Assembly: GCF_003860565.1 (NCBI RefSeq)
Contig: NZ_CP034157.1
Location: 434,001 to 498,000 of the forward strand
Direction of reading: 5' to 3'
Length of the DNA: 64,000 nt
Origin: Cloacibacterium normanense
GTDB lineage: Bacteria > Bacteroidota > Bacteroidia > Flavobacteriales > Weeksellaceae
Positions 26,360 to 35,240 of this stretch are shown here, one piece after another. The notes below the pieces were generated by a model that saw only the letters and a program-made list of their open reading frames with translations, did not search any database and was not told where the DNA came from. The position numbers and the translations under genes are program-made. How positions within the stretch are numbered: position 1 is the stretch's first letter; every line of letters starts with the position of its first letter.

Positions 26360-27757
26360 TTAAGATTTCATATTATCGCCATCTCTGAAATGGAGTCTTC
26401 TAAAGACGAAACCAGATAAAATAGTGAGAATTCCCATCACCAAAAAAGTATATCGAAAAGCATTGTGAATGTTTCCTTTGATAAGTTGCGTATCACCTTC
26501 AAAAAGTTTTAAAATGATTAAACCAAATGCAATTCCAAATCCTATGGCAATTTGTTGATTTACAGAAATTAAAGAGTTTCCACTACTCGTGTGACTATCT
26601 CGTAAATCCGAAATAGAAATAGTATTCATAGAGGTAAATTGAATAGAATTAAAAAATCCTAAAACCAAAATTAAAGGTATAAACCAATAAATAGATGTGT
26701 TAATTCCTGGGATTGCCATTAAACAAATGAGTGTTCCAATAAGAAAAGTATTGAACATCAATGTTTTTCTGTAGCCAAAACGATTCAGGATTTTAATAAC
26801 GGCAGATTTTCCAAACATGGCAGTGATTGCCATCGGAGCTACAATCCATCCAGAAACTACAGCAGATTGTCCGTAAGCAATTTGAATCATCAAAGGAATC
26901 AAAAGCGGAATTGAGCTTATGCCTAATCTGGTAGCTAGATTTCCTAAAAATCCCACTCTGAAGGTTCTTACCATGAATAATTCTAAGGGGAAAATAGGAT
27001 TTTCTTCTTTTTTGGCGTGTCTGTAATAGAGATAAATAAAAATAAAACCCATTAAAAATACCAATAGAACAGGAGTTATATTTTTAGCATTACCCATCCA
27101 TTCTAGTGATATAGAAAGCAACAAAGACGCTGCTGCAAAAAATAGAAAACCTTTAAAATCAAAATCTATGATTTTTGAAAAGTAATTTGGCATATATTTT
27201 ACACTCAGCACAATTCCTAAAATTCCAATTGGTAGATTCATTAAAAATATCCAATGCCAAGAAAGATAATCTACCATATAACCTCCAATTAATGGACCGA
27301 GAACTGGGCCAATTAAAGCGGGGATAATGGCGAAATTCATCGCTTTCAATAATTCACTTTTGTCAAAAGTTTTGATAAGTGCTAATTTACCAACTGGTGT
27401 CATTAAACTTCCTCCAATTCCTTGTATGACTCTTGAAACAACCAAAACAGTTAAATTTGGGGAAAGTGAACACAAAAGAGAACCTAAACTGAATAGAATT
27501 AAAGAAATAATAAATACTTTTTTCGTCCCGAATTTATCTGCCAAAAATCCGCTAACAGGCATAAATAAGGCTAATGTCAAAACATAGCTGATAATAGCAT
27601 TTTGCATATTGAGCGGTGACTCGTTCAAATCTTTTGCAATGGATGGTAGAGAAGTATTGAGAATCGTAGAATCTAGCATTTGCATAAAAATAGCAGTAGC
27701 CAATATTAATGGAAGAATTTTTTTGGTGGTTTCTATATTTTCAATCTGTGGTTTCAT
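26360..27757 (-). CDS. MFS multidrug efflux transporter (DHA2, 14-helix type)
   Basis: A 465-residue major facilitator with about 14 predicted helices, of the EmrB/QacA type. Helix 1 carries the DHA2 feature MQMLDSTILNTSLPSIA (residues 25-41). Motif A occurs as GFLADKFGTKKVFI after helix 2 and motif C as IIPALIGPVLGPLIGGYMVD in helix 5. It should export hydrophobic compounds using the proton gradient; no EmrA-type or TolC-type partner is adjacent. The stop lies 70 bp from the symporter start and the two are probably separate units. A minus-strand TAAATTTG lies only 5 nt before its ATG. Confidence 0.88.
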   Translation of the reverse strand: MKPQIENIETTKKILPLILATAIFMQMLDSTILNTSLPSIAKDLNESPLNMQNAIISYVLTLALFMPVSGFLADKFGTKKVFIISLILFSLGSLLCSLSPNLTVLVVSRVIQGIGGSLMTPVGKLALIKTFDKSELLKAMNFAIIPALIGPVLGPLIGGYMVDYLSWHWIFLMNLPIGILGIVLSVKYMPNYFSKIIDFDFKGFLFFAAASLLLSISLEWMGNAKNITPVLLVFLMGFIFIYLYYRHAKKEENPIFPLELFMVRTFRVGFLGNLATRLGISSIPLLIPLMIQIAYGQSAVVSGWIVAPMAITAMFGKSAVIKILNRFGYRKTLMFNTFLIGTLICLMAIPGINTSIYWFIPLILVLGFFNSIQFTSMNTISISDLRDSHTSSGNSLISVNQQIAIGFGIAFGLIILKLFEGDTQLIKGNIHNAFRYTFLVMGILTILSGFVFRRLHFRDGDNMKS

Positions 27758-27778
27758 TACATCAAATTTACAAAAAAT

Positions 27779-27802
27779 AAAACCTGCTAATTTGCAGGTT
27801 TT
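27779..27802 (-). terminator. Terminator after aguA
   Basis: AAAACCTGC (27779-27787) pairs with GCAGGTTTT (27794-27802) around TAATTT, just beyond the aguA stop. It overlaps the region upstream of the MFS gene. Confidence 0.85.
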
Positions 27803-27808
27803 GATAGT

Positions 27809-28864
27809 TTATACTAATGGTTCTTGTTGGCTTAAACAATGAAAACTGCCTAATCCCCAAATAATTTCTGTGGAATCTATACCTACCACTTTTCTTTCTG
27901 GGAAACATTTTTGGATGATTTCTAAAGCTATTTCGTCTTTGCTACATCTATAAGTTGGTACAATAACATGCTTATTCGAGATGTAAAAATTAGCATAAGA
28001 AGCTGGCAATCTTTGGTCTTCCCAAATTACAGGATCTGGCATTGGCAACTCAATAATATTTAAAGGAGAGCCATCTAAAAGTTTCATTTCTTGCAATTCT
28101 CTGAGGTTGGTTTGCAGGATTTCGTAGTTTTCGTCTTCAGGATTATCTTCTACAACGGTTAAAACAGTGTTTTCATTCACAAAACGAACGGTGTCATCGA
28201 TGTGTCCATCGGTATCATCACCAATAATTCCGTCACTTACCCAAAGAACTTGCTCTTGTCCGTAATAATTTTTAAGATATTCTTCAATTTCTTCTTTTGA
28301 AAGATGAGGATTTCTATTTTCATTCAAAAGACAAGATTTTGATGTCAAAATAGTGCCTTTTCCGTTAAATTCTACGCTTCCACCTTCCATTACGATTCCG
28401 GGATAAAAGACAGGAATGTCAAATTCTTTCCCGATTTTTGTAGGAATTACATCATCCAAATCAAACGGAGGATATTTATTTCCCCAAGCGTTATAACCCC
28501 AATCTACGATTGCTTTTTCTGGTTCGTTACCATTTTTATTAATCAAAAAAGCGGGACCGTGATCTCTGCACCATGCATCGTTGGTTTCGTGGAAATAGAA
28601 TTCAATATTTTCGAGATTTGCACCAGCTTGCATGATACAATCCATCACAAATTTTCTCATTTCTTCGTCTTTTACATTAATTCTCACGAATTCGTCTTCG
28701 GAAAGAATTTTAATAAATTGACAGTAATAAGGATAAATTTCTTCTAATTTACCTGGCCAAGATTCTTCCTTATGAGGCCAAGAAAGCCAAGTAGCTTCGT
28801 GCTCTTCCCATTCTGCCGGAAAAACGTAGCCTTGTGATTTCGGGGTTTTTGTTAGATCAATCAT
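27809..28864 (-). CDS. aguA: Agmatine deiminase
   Basis: AguA converts agmatine to N-carbamoylputrescine and ammonia. The 351-residue protein has the pentein fold. Visible family segments are FPAEWEEHEATWLSWPH, NDAWCRDHGPAFLI, VMEGGSVEFNGKGTILT, IIGDDTDGHIDDTVRFV (catalytic acid and His) and the C-terminal catalytic Cys in LGSFHCLSQQEP. The start codon overlaps the aguB stop by one base (TAATG), implying translational coupling. With aguB it makes the route from agmatine to putrescine. Confidence 0.95.
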   Translation of the reverse strand: MIDLTKTPKSQGYVFPAEWEEHEATWLSWPHKEESWPGKLEEIYPYYCQFIKILSEDEFVRINVKDEEMRKFVMDCIMQAGANLENIEFYFHETNDAWCRDHGPAFLINKNGNEPEKAIVDWGYNAWGNKYPPFDLDDVIPTKIGKEFDIPVFYPGIVMEGGSVEFNGKGTILTSKSCLLNENRNPHLSKEEIEEYLKNYYGQEQVLWVSDGIIGDDTDGHIDDTVRFVNENTVLTVVEDNPEDENYEILQTNLRELQEMKLLDGSPLNIIELPMPDPVIWEDQRLPASYANFYISNKHVIVPTYRCSKDEIALEIIQKCFPERKVVGIDSTEIIWGLGSFHCLSQQEPLV

Positions 28865-29739
28865 TAGTCTTCGTCAATAAATCTTTTAACAATAGGTTGA
28901 TAAGAATCTATTCTTCTGTCTCTCAAGAAAGGCCAGTGTTTACGGAAATAATCAGTTTGAGATAAATCTAATTCAGTAACTACTACTTCTTCTTGGTCGT
29001 GAGATGCGAGATACAATAATTTACCTTGAGCATTAGCAACGAAACTTCCGCCCCAGAATTTCATAGCACCATCTTGTTCAAAACCAACTCGGTTTACAGA
29101 AACTACAGGGACTCCATTTGCAACAGCGTGACTTCTTTGTATGGTTTGCCAAGCGTTATATTGGTCTGCGTTGGTTTCTTCGTCTTGGTCTGTTGCCCAA
29201 CCAATTGCGGTAGGGTAAAAGAGGATATCAGCTCCCATCAATGCAGTGATTCTAGAAGCTTCTGGATACCACTGATCCCAACAAATTAAAACACCAATTT
29301 TCGCAAATTTGGTTTGAAAAACTTTATAACCTAAATCTCCAGGAGTGAAATAGAATTTTTCGTAAAAAGCAGGATCATCCGGAATGTGCATTTTTCTGTA
29401 TTTCCCAAGATAAGTTCCGTCTGCGTCTAAAATTGCAGTGGTGTTGTGATACAAACCTTGCGCTCTTTTTTCGAAAAGCGAAGCAATAATTACCACGCCT
29501 AATTCTTTGGCAACAGCACTCAACGCATCTGTAGAAGGTCCAGGAATGGCTTCTGCTAAATCGAAATTGTCGTAATCTTCTACATCACAAAAATAAAGTG
29601 ACGTGAAAAGTTCTTGTAAACAAACAATTTGAGCACCTTTTGCAGCAGCTTCTCTTATTTTTTCGATGGCTTTTTGCAGATTTTCGTTTTTATCTTTTAC
29701 ACAGGTCATTTGCACTGTGCCTACTTTTACTTTTGACAT
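28864..29739 (-). CDS. aguB: N-carbamoylputrescine amidase
   Basis: AguB hydrolyses N-carbamoylputrescine to putrescine, CO2 and ammonia. It is a 291-residue nitrilase-superfamily enzyme with the Glu-Lys-Cys triad in IVCLQELFTSLYF (Glu), KYRKMHIPDDP (Lys) and GVLICWDQWYPEASRI (Cys). ADILFYPTAIGWATDQDEE follows, typical of plant- and bacterial-type N-carbamoylputrescine amidases. It is the first gene of the aguB-aguA operon and has a well-spaced promoter. No arginine decarboxylase gene is seen in the window, so the source of agmatine is not shown. Confidence 0.95.
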   Translation of the reverse strand: MSKVKVGTVQMTCVKDKNENLQKAIEKIREAAAKGAQIVCLQELFTSLYFCDVEDYDNFDLAEAIPGPSTDALSAVAKELGVVIIASLFEKRAQGLYHNTTAILDADGTYLGKYRKMHIPDDPAFYEKFYFTPGDLGYKVFQTKFAKIGVLICWDQWYPEASRITALMGADILFYPTAIGWATDQDEETNADQYNAWQTIQRSHAVANGVPVVSVNRVGFEQDGAMKFWGGSFVANAQGKLLYLASHDQEEVVVTELDLSQTDYFRKHWPFLRDRRIDSYQPIVKRFIDED

Positions 29740-29781
29740 TTTTTGGAATTTTTAAATTTCTATTTTGATACAAATTCTATG

Positions 29782-29812
29782 CAAAAATATGATTTTTTTA
29801 ATGCTTAATCAA
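29782..29812 (-). promoter_or_regulatory. aguBA promoter (TTG-N20-TATTTTTG)
   Basis: On the minus strand TTG (29812-29810) and TATTTTTG (29789-29782) are 20 nt apart; the -7 element is 42 nt from the aguB ATG. Confidence 0.65.
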
Positions 29813-29840
29813 ATTATGGTTTTTAGTCTTACAAATTACA

Positions 29841-29873
29841 AAAAAGCCTGTTCAAATTTTATTGACAGACTTT
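29841..29873 (-). terminator. Imperfect terminator hairpin after the GLPGLI gene
   Basis: AAAGCCTGTTCAA (29843-29855) pairs imperfectly with TTGACAGACTTT (29862-29873). Its sequence resembles the hairpin at 30743-30771 on the other side of the same gene. Confidence 0.6.
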
Positions 29874-29892
29874 CTTTTATTGTTTAAACTCA

Positions 29893-30699
29893 TTAATCTC
29901 TTTCAATAGGATTGTTGTAATAATTTATTTTTTTTAGCAATCTTTCTTTGTATTCTTTGATAAAAGTTGGGTTTATTTCTGGATTTGCCACGTCAGCGCC
30001 TTGTAAAGGGTCTTTTTTATAATTGGTTTTAAGTTTTAGAAAATTTTCTTTAGATACTTTAATTGTTTTAATGTATTTTTCGTTGTGCGATTCTTGTTGG
30101 AAAGAACAATTTTCTTTGCAAAAATAATTTCCTTTCAATGTCCATGAATACTCTTTTTCTGAATCTTCAATTTTTACAATTAAACCTGGGAGTCCAAAGA
30201 ATTTATATGGGCCATCATTGATGGGGATTTCGGTAGTAAACCAAGCATTCCATTTTCGTCCACCAAAATCTGTTGTGGCTTTTTGAGTGTTATAATTTTC
30301 TATTTTTTGATATTCGTTGCTAAGTATCCAATTAAAATTTATCTTTTCTACATAATTAAAATTCTGAACTTCTCCTATTACTTCTTTTTGTGTTACAATG
30401 CCATTTTCTTTAATAATTTTGACAGAGTTTTTAGGTGAATTATTGGAAAAGGTTTTCCAATCAAACAGTTCGAATTTAGAAGGGTTTTCGTTTGACGCAG
30501 TAATAATTGAATCATGAACAGCAAGTTCTTGGTTTAGATAAAGTGATTTGCCATCTTTAATATCAAGAACTGTAAGAAGTTTTTCAATTTTGCTAGAGTC
30601 TTTGTTTGGTTTATAGTTTAATTCATAATAAAATCTGTTGATTTGAGAAAATATTAAAATATTCAATAATAGAAAACTGAAAATAAAGGTTTTTTTCAT
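29893..30699 (-). CDS. GLPGLI family protein
   Basis: A 268-residue exported protein of the Bacteroidota GLPGLI family. It has a signal peptide (MKKTFIFSFLLLNILIFSQ) and the family signature FFGLPGLIVKIED at about residues 167-179, within PINDGPYKFFGLPGL. Two Cys lie close together in FCKENCSFQQE. The function of the family is not established; members are often found near TonB-dependent receptors, but none is adjacent here. The gene is flanked on both sides by related terminator hairpins. Confidence 0.93.
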   Translation of the reverse strand: MKKTFIFSFLLLNILIFSQINRFYYELNYKPNKDSSKIEKLLTVLDIKDGKSLYLNQELAVHDSIITASNENPSKFELFDWKTFSNNSPKNSVKIIKENGIVTQKEVIGEVQNFNYVEKINFNWILSNEYQKIENYNTQKATTDFGGRKWNAWFTTEIPINDGPYKFFGLPGLIVKIEDSEKEYSWTLKGNYFCKENCSFQQESHNEKYIKTIKVSKENFLKLKTNYKKDPLQGADVANPEINPTFIKEYKERLLKKINYYNNPIERD

Positions 30700-30736
30700 G
30701 GCTTTGATTTTTCTATAAATTTAGTAAATTTTTTAC

Positions 30737-30771
30737 ATAAAAAAGTCTGCCCAAAAAATTTGGACAGACTT
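30737..30771 (-). terminator. Terminator after asnB
   Basis: AAGTCTGCCCAAA (30743-30755) pairs with TTTGGACAGACTT (30759-30771) with one C-A mismatch; a run of Ts follows on the minus strand. Confidence 0.8.
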
Positions 30772-30801
30772 CTCTTCATATCAAATTTTGAATAACAATT
30801 T

Positions 30802-32472
30802 TTAATAAGAATCTTCATGAACGGAAATCACGGCTCTTCCGCTCGGATCATTCATTTTTTTGAAAGCTTCGTCCCATTCTAGCGCAATTGGTGTAGAACA
30901 AGCTACTGATGGAACGGAAGGAACGGTTAAAGCAGCGGTTTCACTTGGGAAATGCTCCTCAAAAATTGTTCTGTATCTGTATTCTTCTTTGTTTTGTGGA
31001 GTGTTTTGAGGAAAACGGAATTTTGCATTCGCCATCATTTCATCAGTCACTTCTTTTTCGGCAATTTCTTTTAAAGTGTCAATCCAGCTATAACCAACTC
31101 CGTCAGAAAACTGTTCTTTTTGTCTCCAAGCAATCGATTCTGGTAACAAATCTTCAAAAGCTTTTCTCAATAACCATTTTTCAATTTTGGGTTCGTGAGC
31201 AGTAACCATTTTATCCGCAGGATTTACGGTCATGGCAATATCCATAAATTCTTTGTCCAAGAAAGGAACTCTTCCTTCAATTCCCCAACTCATCAATGCT
31301 TTGTTGGCTCTCAAACAATCGTATAAGTGTAATTTCCCTAGTTTTCTTACCGTTTCATCATGGAATTCTTTAGCATTGGGAGCTTTGTGAAAATATAAAT
31401 ATCCACCAAAAAGTTCATCGCTTCCTTCACCAGAAAGTACCATTTTAATTCCCATTGATTTAATCACTCTCGCCATTAAATACATCGGTGTAGAAGCTCT
31501 TACTGTGGTTACATCATACGTTTCGAGGTGATAAATTACATCTTTTACTGCGTCTAAACCTTCTTGAACGGTAAAGTGGATTTCGTGGTGAACAGAGCCA
31601 ATATGTTCCGCAGCTTTTTGTGCAGCCGCCAAATCTGGAGAACCTTCTAAACCTACTGCAAAACTGTGTAATCTAGGGTACCAAGCTTCTTGTTCGTCTC
31701 CACTTTCGATGCGTTTTTTTGCATATTTTGCCGCAATTGCAGAAATAATAGAAGAATCTAAACCTCCAGAAAGTAAAACTCCATAAGGAACATCACTCAT
31801 CATTTGTCTGTGTACTGCATCTTCCAATCCTTTTCTAATGGCAGCAATGCTGGTTTCATTGTCTTTTACATCTTCAAAATCTTCCCAATCTCTTTTGTAC
31901 CATTGTTGCAATTCTTGACCGTCTTTGCTGTATACAAAATGCCCTGGTAAAAAAGTTTCAATTTTATTACAAACGCCTTCTAAAGCTTTCAGTTCAGAAG
32001 CTACATAATAGTTTCCGTGTTTGTCCCAACCTTGATAAAGCGGACAAATTCCCATGTGATCTCTTGCGATTAAATAAATATCATTTTCAATGTCATAAAG
32101 TGAAAATGCAAAAATCCCGTTGAGTTTTTCAATAAAATCTTTGCCATATTTTCTATAAAGTGCCAAGATAACTTCACAATCAGACTGAGTAAGGAATTCA
32201 TAATCAGGGAATTCTTTTCTGAGTTCTTGGTGGTTGTAGATTTCGCCATTTACTGCCAAAACTACTTTTCCGTCTTTTGTAAATAGAGGTTGTTTCCCAG
32301 AAGTTGGGTCTACGATTGCTAGTCTTTCGTGAGAAAATACGGTTTTTTCTGATTGGAAAATTCCGCTCCAATCTGGACCGCGGTGTCTAATTTTTTTAGA
32401 CATTTCTAATATCTGAGGACGCAGAGCGTCTGTTTTTTGTTTCGCATCAAACAAGCATACAATTCCGCACAT
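30802..32472 (-). CDS. asnB: Asparagine synthetase B (glutamine-hydrolysing)
   Basis: AsnB makes asparagine from aspartate, glutamine and ATP. The 556-residue protein begins MCGIVCLFDA, placing the nucleophilic Cys at position 2 of the glutaminase domain (RHRGPDWSGI, AVNGEIYNHQELR follow). The synthetase domain has the ATP pyrophosphatase motif VLLSGGLDSSIISAIAA near residue 230 and MVLSGEGSDELFGGYLYFHK. GIEGRVPFLDKEFMD is also conserved. The size matches E. coli AsnB (554). It is a single-gene unit with a -7 element at 32522-32529 and its own terminator. Confidence 0.97.
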   Translation of the reverse strand: MCGIVCLFDAKQKTDALRPQILEMSKKIRHRGPDWSGIFQSEKTVFSHERLAIVDPTSGKQPLFTKDGKVVLAVNGEIYNHQELRKEFPDYEFLTQSDCEVILALYRKYGKDFIEKLNGIFAFSLYDIENDIYLIARDHMGICPLYQGWDKHGNYYVASELKALEGVCNKIETFLPGHFVYSKDGQELQQWYKRDWEDFEDVKDNETSIAAIRKGLEDAVHRQMMSDVPYGVLLSGGLDSSIISAIAAKYAKKRIESGDEQEAWYPRLHSFAVGLEGSPDLAAAQKAAEHIGSVHHEIHFTVQEGLDAVKDVIYHLETYDVTTVRASTPMYLMARVIKSMGIKMVLSGEGSDELFGGYLYFHKAPNAKEFHDETVRKLGKLHLYDCLRANKALMSWGIEGRVPFLDKEFMDIAMTVNPADKMVTAHEPKIEKWLLRKAFEDLLPESIAWRQKEQFSDGVGYSWIDTLKEIAEKEVTDEMMANAKFRFPQNTPQNKEEYRYRTIFEEHFPSETAALTVPSVPSVACSTPIALEWDEAFKKMNDPSGRAVISVHEDSY

Positions 32473-32521
32473 ATCTTTTATAAATAATTTTAAAGTTGAT
32501 TAAATGTTTACGTTTCGTATG

Positions 32522-32529
32522 CAAAAATA
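32522..32529 (-). promoter_or_regulatory. -7 promoter element (TATTTTTG) for asnB
   Basis: On the minus strand TATTTTTG lies 49 nt before the asnB ATG. No TTG is found 17-23 nt upstream; the region 32530-32620 is almost pure A/T. Confidence 0.45.
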
Positions 32530-32660
32530 GATTTAAAGTTTATAAATAAAAATAAAATATTAAAATTGGTTAATTATTTTAACTAATTAAATTTAATTTA
32601 GAAATATTTTAATTTAAACGCTTGTTTTGAAACAAGGATGCGAATTTTTTTAAGTTGAAA

Positions 32661-32695
32661 AAATAAAAAAAGCAACCTTACATAAAGGTTGCTTT
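32661..32695 (-). terminator. Terminator after rsmB
   Basis: AAAGCAACCTT (32669-32679) pairs perfectly with AAGGTTGCTTT (32685-32695) around ACATA, with a T-rich tail on the minus strand. Confidence 0.9.
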
Positions 32696-32718
32696 AGAAG
32701 CTATGTTTTGAAGTTTAT

Positions 32719-33921
32719 TTAAACTCTCTCAATCAGCGCCATGTAAAATCCGTCAAAACCTGTACTTGGCATTACTTTTTCTTCTTTTACTAATTTGAAA
32801 TCAGGATTGTTTTTCAAGAAATTTTCTACCTGTTCATTGTTTTCACTTGGCAAGATAGAACAAGTGGCGTAAACCATTTTTCCACCTTTTTTAATGATTT
32901 TAGAATAATCTTGAAGAATGGTTTCTTGCTCTTTTCTAATTCTATCGATGAAATCCTGGTCTATTTTCCATTTAGAATCTGGGTTTCTTTTCAAAACGCC
33001 TAAACCAGAACACGGTGCGTCTATCAAAAGTCTGTCTGCTTTTTCGTGAAGTCTTTTGATGACTTTATTATCTGTAATTTCTCTGGTTTCTATATTGTGA
33101 GCTCCCGCTCTTTTTGCTCTACGTTTAAGTTCGGCTAATTTCCAACCGTGAATATCCATAGCAATGATTTGACCTTTGTTTTCCATCAAAGCAGCAAGGT
33201 GAAGGGTTTTTCCGCCAGCTCCAGCACAAGCGTCTACTACACGCATTCCTGGTTTTACATCTAGAAATTCTCCAATTTTTTGCGAACCAGCATCTTGTAC
33301 TTCAAAAAAGCCATCTTTAAAAGCCGAAGTTAGGAACACATTTTTCTTTTCTTCCAACTGCACTGCATTTTCGAAGCCTGGAACTTGAAAACTTTCTACA
33401 TTTTCGTGTTTTAGTTCTTCGATTAAGTGTTTTGTTGAGGTTTTCAAAGAATTAGCACGCAAAATAGTTGGCGCTTGTTCATTTAGCGCAATCATTTCTT
33501 TTTCCCAGTTTTCACCAAGTTCTTTTTCTAAAGTTTCTACCAACCAATCTGGGATAGAATGTTCAAAAGCTTTAGTAGGAACGGTTCCTTTCTTTAATTT
33601 GGTAATAATATCCGCAACTTTTATCCCTTGAAATTCTTCGAATTTTTTATATTCTGTTTCGCTCCAAAGCAAATAGGCTAGTATAAGTCTATAAATGTTA
33701 TTGGGTTTTGCGCCTTCTCCAATGTAATATTCTAGGCGTTTTTTCCAACGGATAATGTTGTAGAAAATTTCAGAAACTACTTTTCTGTCATCGCTTCCCC
33801 ATTTTTTATGAGCTTTCAAAAGTCTTTCTATAACTTTATCTGCGTATTTATTTTTTTCGAAAAAAGTTTCTTGTAGTGCATCGTGAATACCGATGAGTAG
33901 ATTTCTGTGGATTAATTGCAT
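32719..33921 (-). CDS. rsmB: 16S rRNA (cytosine(967)-C5)-methyltransferase RsmB-like
   Basis: An RsmB/NOP2-type SAM-dependent RNA m5C methyltransferase of 400 residues. An N-terminal helical region resembling NusB (residues 1-140) precedes the catalytic domain. Motif I is VVDACAGAGGKTLHLAALME, motif IV DAPCSGLGVLKRNPDSKW with the first Cys, and motif VI ATCSILPSENNEQV with the Cys nucleophile. The family usually targets C967 of 16S rRNA; closely related proteins with other targets exist, so the exact base is inferred. The promoter overlaps the 3' end of the upstream lipoprotein gene. Confidence 0.88.
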   Translation of the reverse strand: MQLIHRNLLIGIHDALQETFFEKNKYADKVIERLLKAHKKWGSDDRKVVSEIFYNIIRWKKRLEYYIGEGAKPNNIYRLILAYLLWSETEYKKFEEFQGIKVADIITKLKKGTVPTKAFEHSIPDWLVETLEKELGENWEKEMIALNEQAPTILRANSLKTSTKHLIEELKHENVESFQVPGFENAVQLEEKKNVFLTSAFKDGFFEVQDAGSQKIGEFLDVKPGMRVVDACAGAGGKTLHLAALMENKGQIIAMDIHGWKLAELKRRAKRAGAHNIETREITDNKVIKRLHEKADRLLIDAPCSGLGVLKRNPDSKWKIDQDFIDRIRKEQETILQDYSKIIKKGGKMVYATCSILPSENNEQVENFLKNNPDFKLVKEEKVMPSTGFDGFYMALIERV

Positions 33922-33973
33922 AGTTTCTGAATTGCTTTCGGCAGTCGGCTTTCTGCTTTCTGCTATTTCTTTG

Positions 33974-34003
33974 CAAAAATAAGGATAAAAAGCTAATTAA
34001 CAA
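33974..34003 (-). promoter_or_regulatory. rsmB promoter (TTG-N19-TATTTTTG)
   Basis: On the minus strand TTG (34003-34001) and TATTTTTG (33981-33974) are 19 nt apart, an exact consensus match 52 nt before the rsmB ATG. The -33 part lies inside the last codons of the 33993-34361 gene. Confidence 0.7.
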
Positions 34004-34361
34004 TTATTGTATAACTTGTTGAAAATAATCTTTTCTTTTTGTTTTGATTGAATTTAGAATTGATTTCTGATTTATCTTTTAAAACGATTGAATCATTCTC
34101 TTTATTAATAATTATTTGATGAAAAGGAAAACTATCTTCACCGCCACCATAACCAATACTCCCAAATATTCTAAATGTTTCTTTAGGTTTAATAATAGCA
34201 GAATCTAGTTCTCTACCATAAATATTTTTGTCATATACTCTTATAGGTGGATTGGTATATATATAAATATCTTTTTCTGAATTATTACTTATGTAATATG
34301 CATAACCAGGATCACATGAAATAAAAGTGAATAATATGATAATAAAAATAAAGTATTTCAT
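33993..34361 (-). CDS. Small lipoprotein, function unknown
   Basis: A 122-residue predicted lipoprotein: MKYFIFIIILFTFISC is a signal with Cys16 followed by Asp. The mature part is Tyr/Ile-rich (YAYYISNNSEKDIYIYTN) and could be a small beta-sandwich. No family is recognised. Very low G+C and its position alone between rsmB and the DUF3575-like gene suggest an accessory gene. The rsmB promoter uses its final codons. Confidence 0.7.
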   Translation of the reverse strand: MKYFIFIIILFTFISCDPGYAYYISNNSEKDIYIYTNPPIRVYDKNIYGRELDSAIIKPKETFRIFGSIGYGGGEDSFPFHQIIINKENDSIVLKDKSEINSKFNQNKKKRLFSTSYTIIVN

Positions 34362-34448
34362 GATTAAAAATTTCTTTAAAATTAAGAATATTTTTTATAT
34401 CAAATCAAAAACTTCTAGCATCCATTCTTCCATCTTCAATCAAATTAA

Positions 34449-34456
34449 TATATTTG
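34449..34456 (+). promoter_or_regulatory. -7 promoter element (TATATTTG) for the DUF3575-like gene
   Basis: TATATTTG fits TAnnTTTG and lies 16 nt before the ATG at 34473, predicting a short leader. No -33 TTG is seen. Confidence 0.45.
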
Positions 34457-34472
34457 CCGAAAATCAAAATAA

Positions 34473-35216
34473 ATGAGAAAACTACTATTAGGAACATTAT
34501 TTTTACTGAGTTTAAGTATGAATGCTCAGGAAGATGACACGCAAAGAAGAAACATTATCAAAACCAATGTTACTGCATTTGCTTTTAAGAATTTTCAATT
34601 GAATTATGAAAGAGTTTTTACCAAAACATTTTCACTGTCTGTAAGTTATGGAATGATACCAGAAGGTAAATTGCCATTTTCTTCACTTTTACCCAATGAT
34701 AGTGAGGTGAATTTAGAAGAAGTAGAACTCGGTGGAAGCAATGCTACTTTAGAAACCAGATTTTATTTAGGAAAAAAAGGTTATGGTCATGGTTTTTATT
34801 TAGCTCCTTATTATAGATATTCTACCTTCAAAGTTTCAAATTTTACAGAAACCATAGATGTGGAAATCAATGGAGTAGTGTATGATACCGTAGACGTTAC
34901 TTTCAAAGGAAATTCTACAGCTCACAGTGCAGGTTTGTTAATCGGTGCGCAATGGTTTTTAGGCAAAAAAGATAATTTCGTTTTAGATGCATGGTTTTTA
35001 GGTGCTCATTATGGAACATCAACCGGAGATTTAGATGGTATTACAGATAGAACATTAACTTCAGTTGAGCAACAGCAAGTTCAGGATGAATTAGACAACT
35101 TAGATATTCCAGTGGTAAAATACAAAGCTACTGTAAATGCAAATGGTGCTAATCTAAAAGTAGACGGACCTTGGGCTGGTTTAAGAGCAGGGATTTCTTT
35201 AGGTTACAGATTTTAA
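34473..35216 (+). CDS. Outer-membrane beta-barrel protein, DUF3575-like
   Basis: A 247-residue exported protein with signal peptide MRKLLLGTLFLLSLSMNAQ. The mature part has alternating hydrophobic strands (IIKTNVTAFAFKNFQLNYER, FSLSVSYGMIPEGKLPF, GFYLAPYYRYSTF) and ends RAGISLGYRF, with the terminal aromatic residue typical of outer-membrane barrels. It resembles DUF3575 proteins of Flavobacteriia, though I cannot confirm this without a search. Function is unknown. The yjdM gene follows after 24 bp with its own -7 element. Confidence 0.75.
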   Translation: MRKLLLGTLFLLSLSMNAQEDDTQRRNIIKTNVTAFAFKNFQLNYERVFTKTFSLSVSYGMIPEGKLPFSSLLPNDSEVNLEEVELGGSNATLETRFYLGKKGYGHGFYLAPYYRYSTFKVSNFTETIDVEINGVVYDTVDVTFKGNSTAHSAGLLIGAQWFLGKKDNFVLDAWFLGAHYGTSTGDLDGITDRTLTSVEQQQVQDELDNLDIPVVKYKATVNANGANLKVDGPWAGLRAGISLGYRF

Positions 35217-35218
35217 AG

Positions 35219-35226
35219 TAACTTTG
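35219..35226 (+). promoter_or_regulatory. -7 promoter element (TAACTTTG) for yjdM
   Basis: TAACTTTG matches the consensus in the 24-bp gap before ATG 35241, so yjdM may be transcribed separately with a leader of about 9 nt. Confidence 0.4.
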
Positions 35227-35240
35227 CAAAAAATAAAAAA

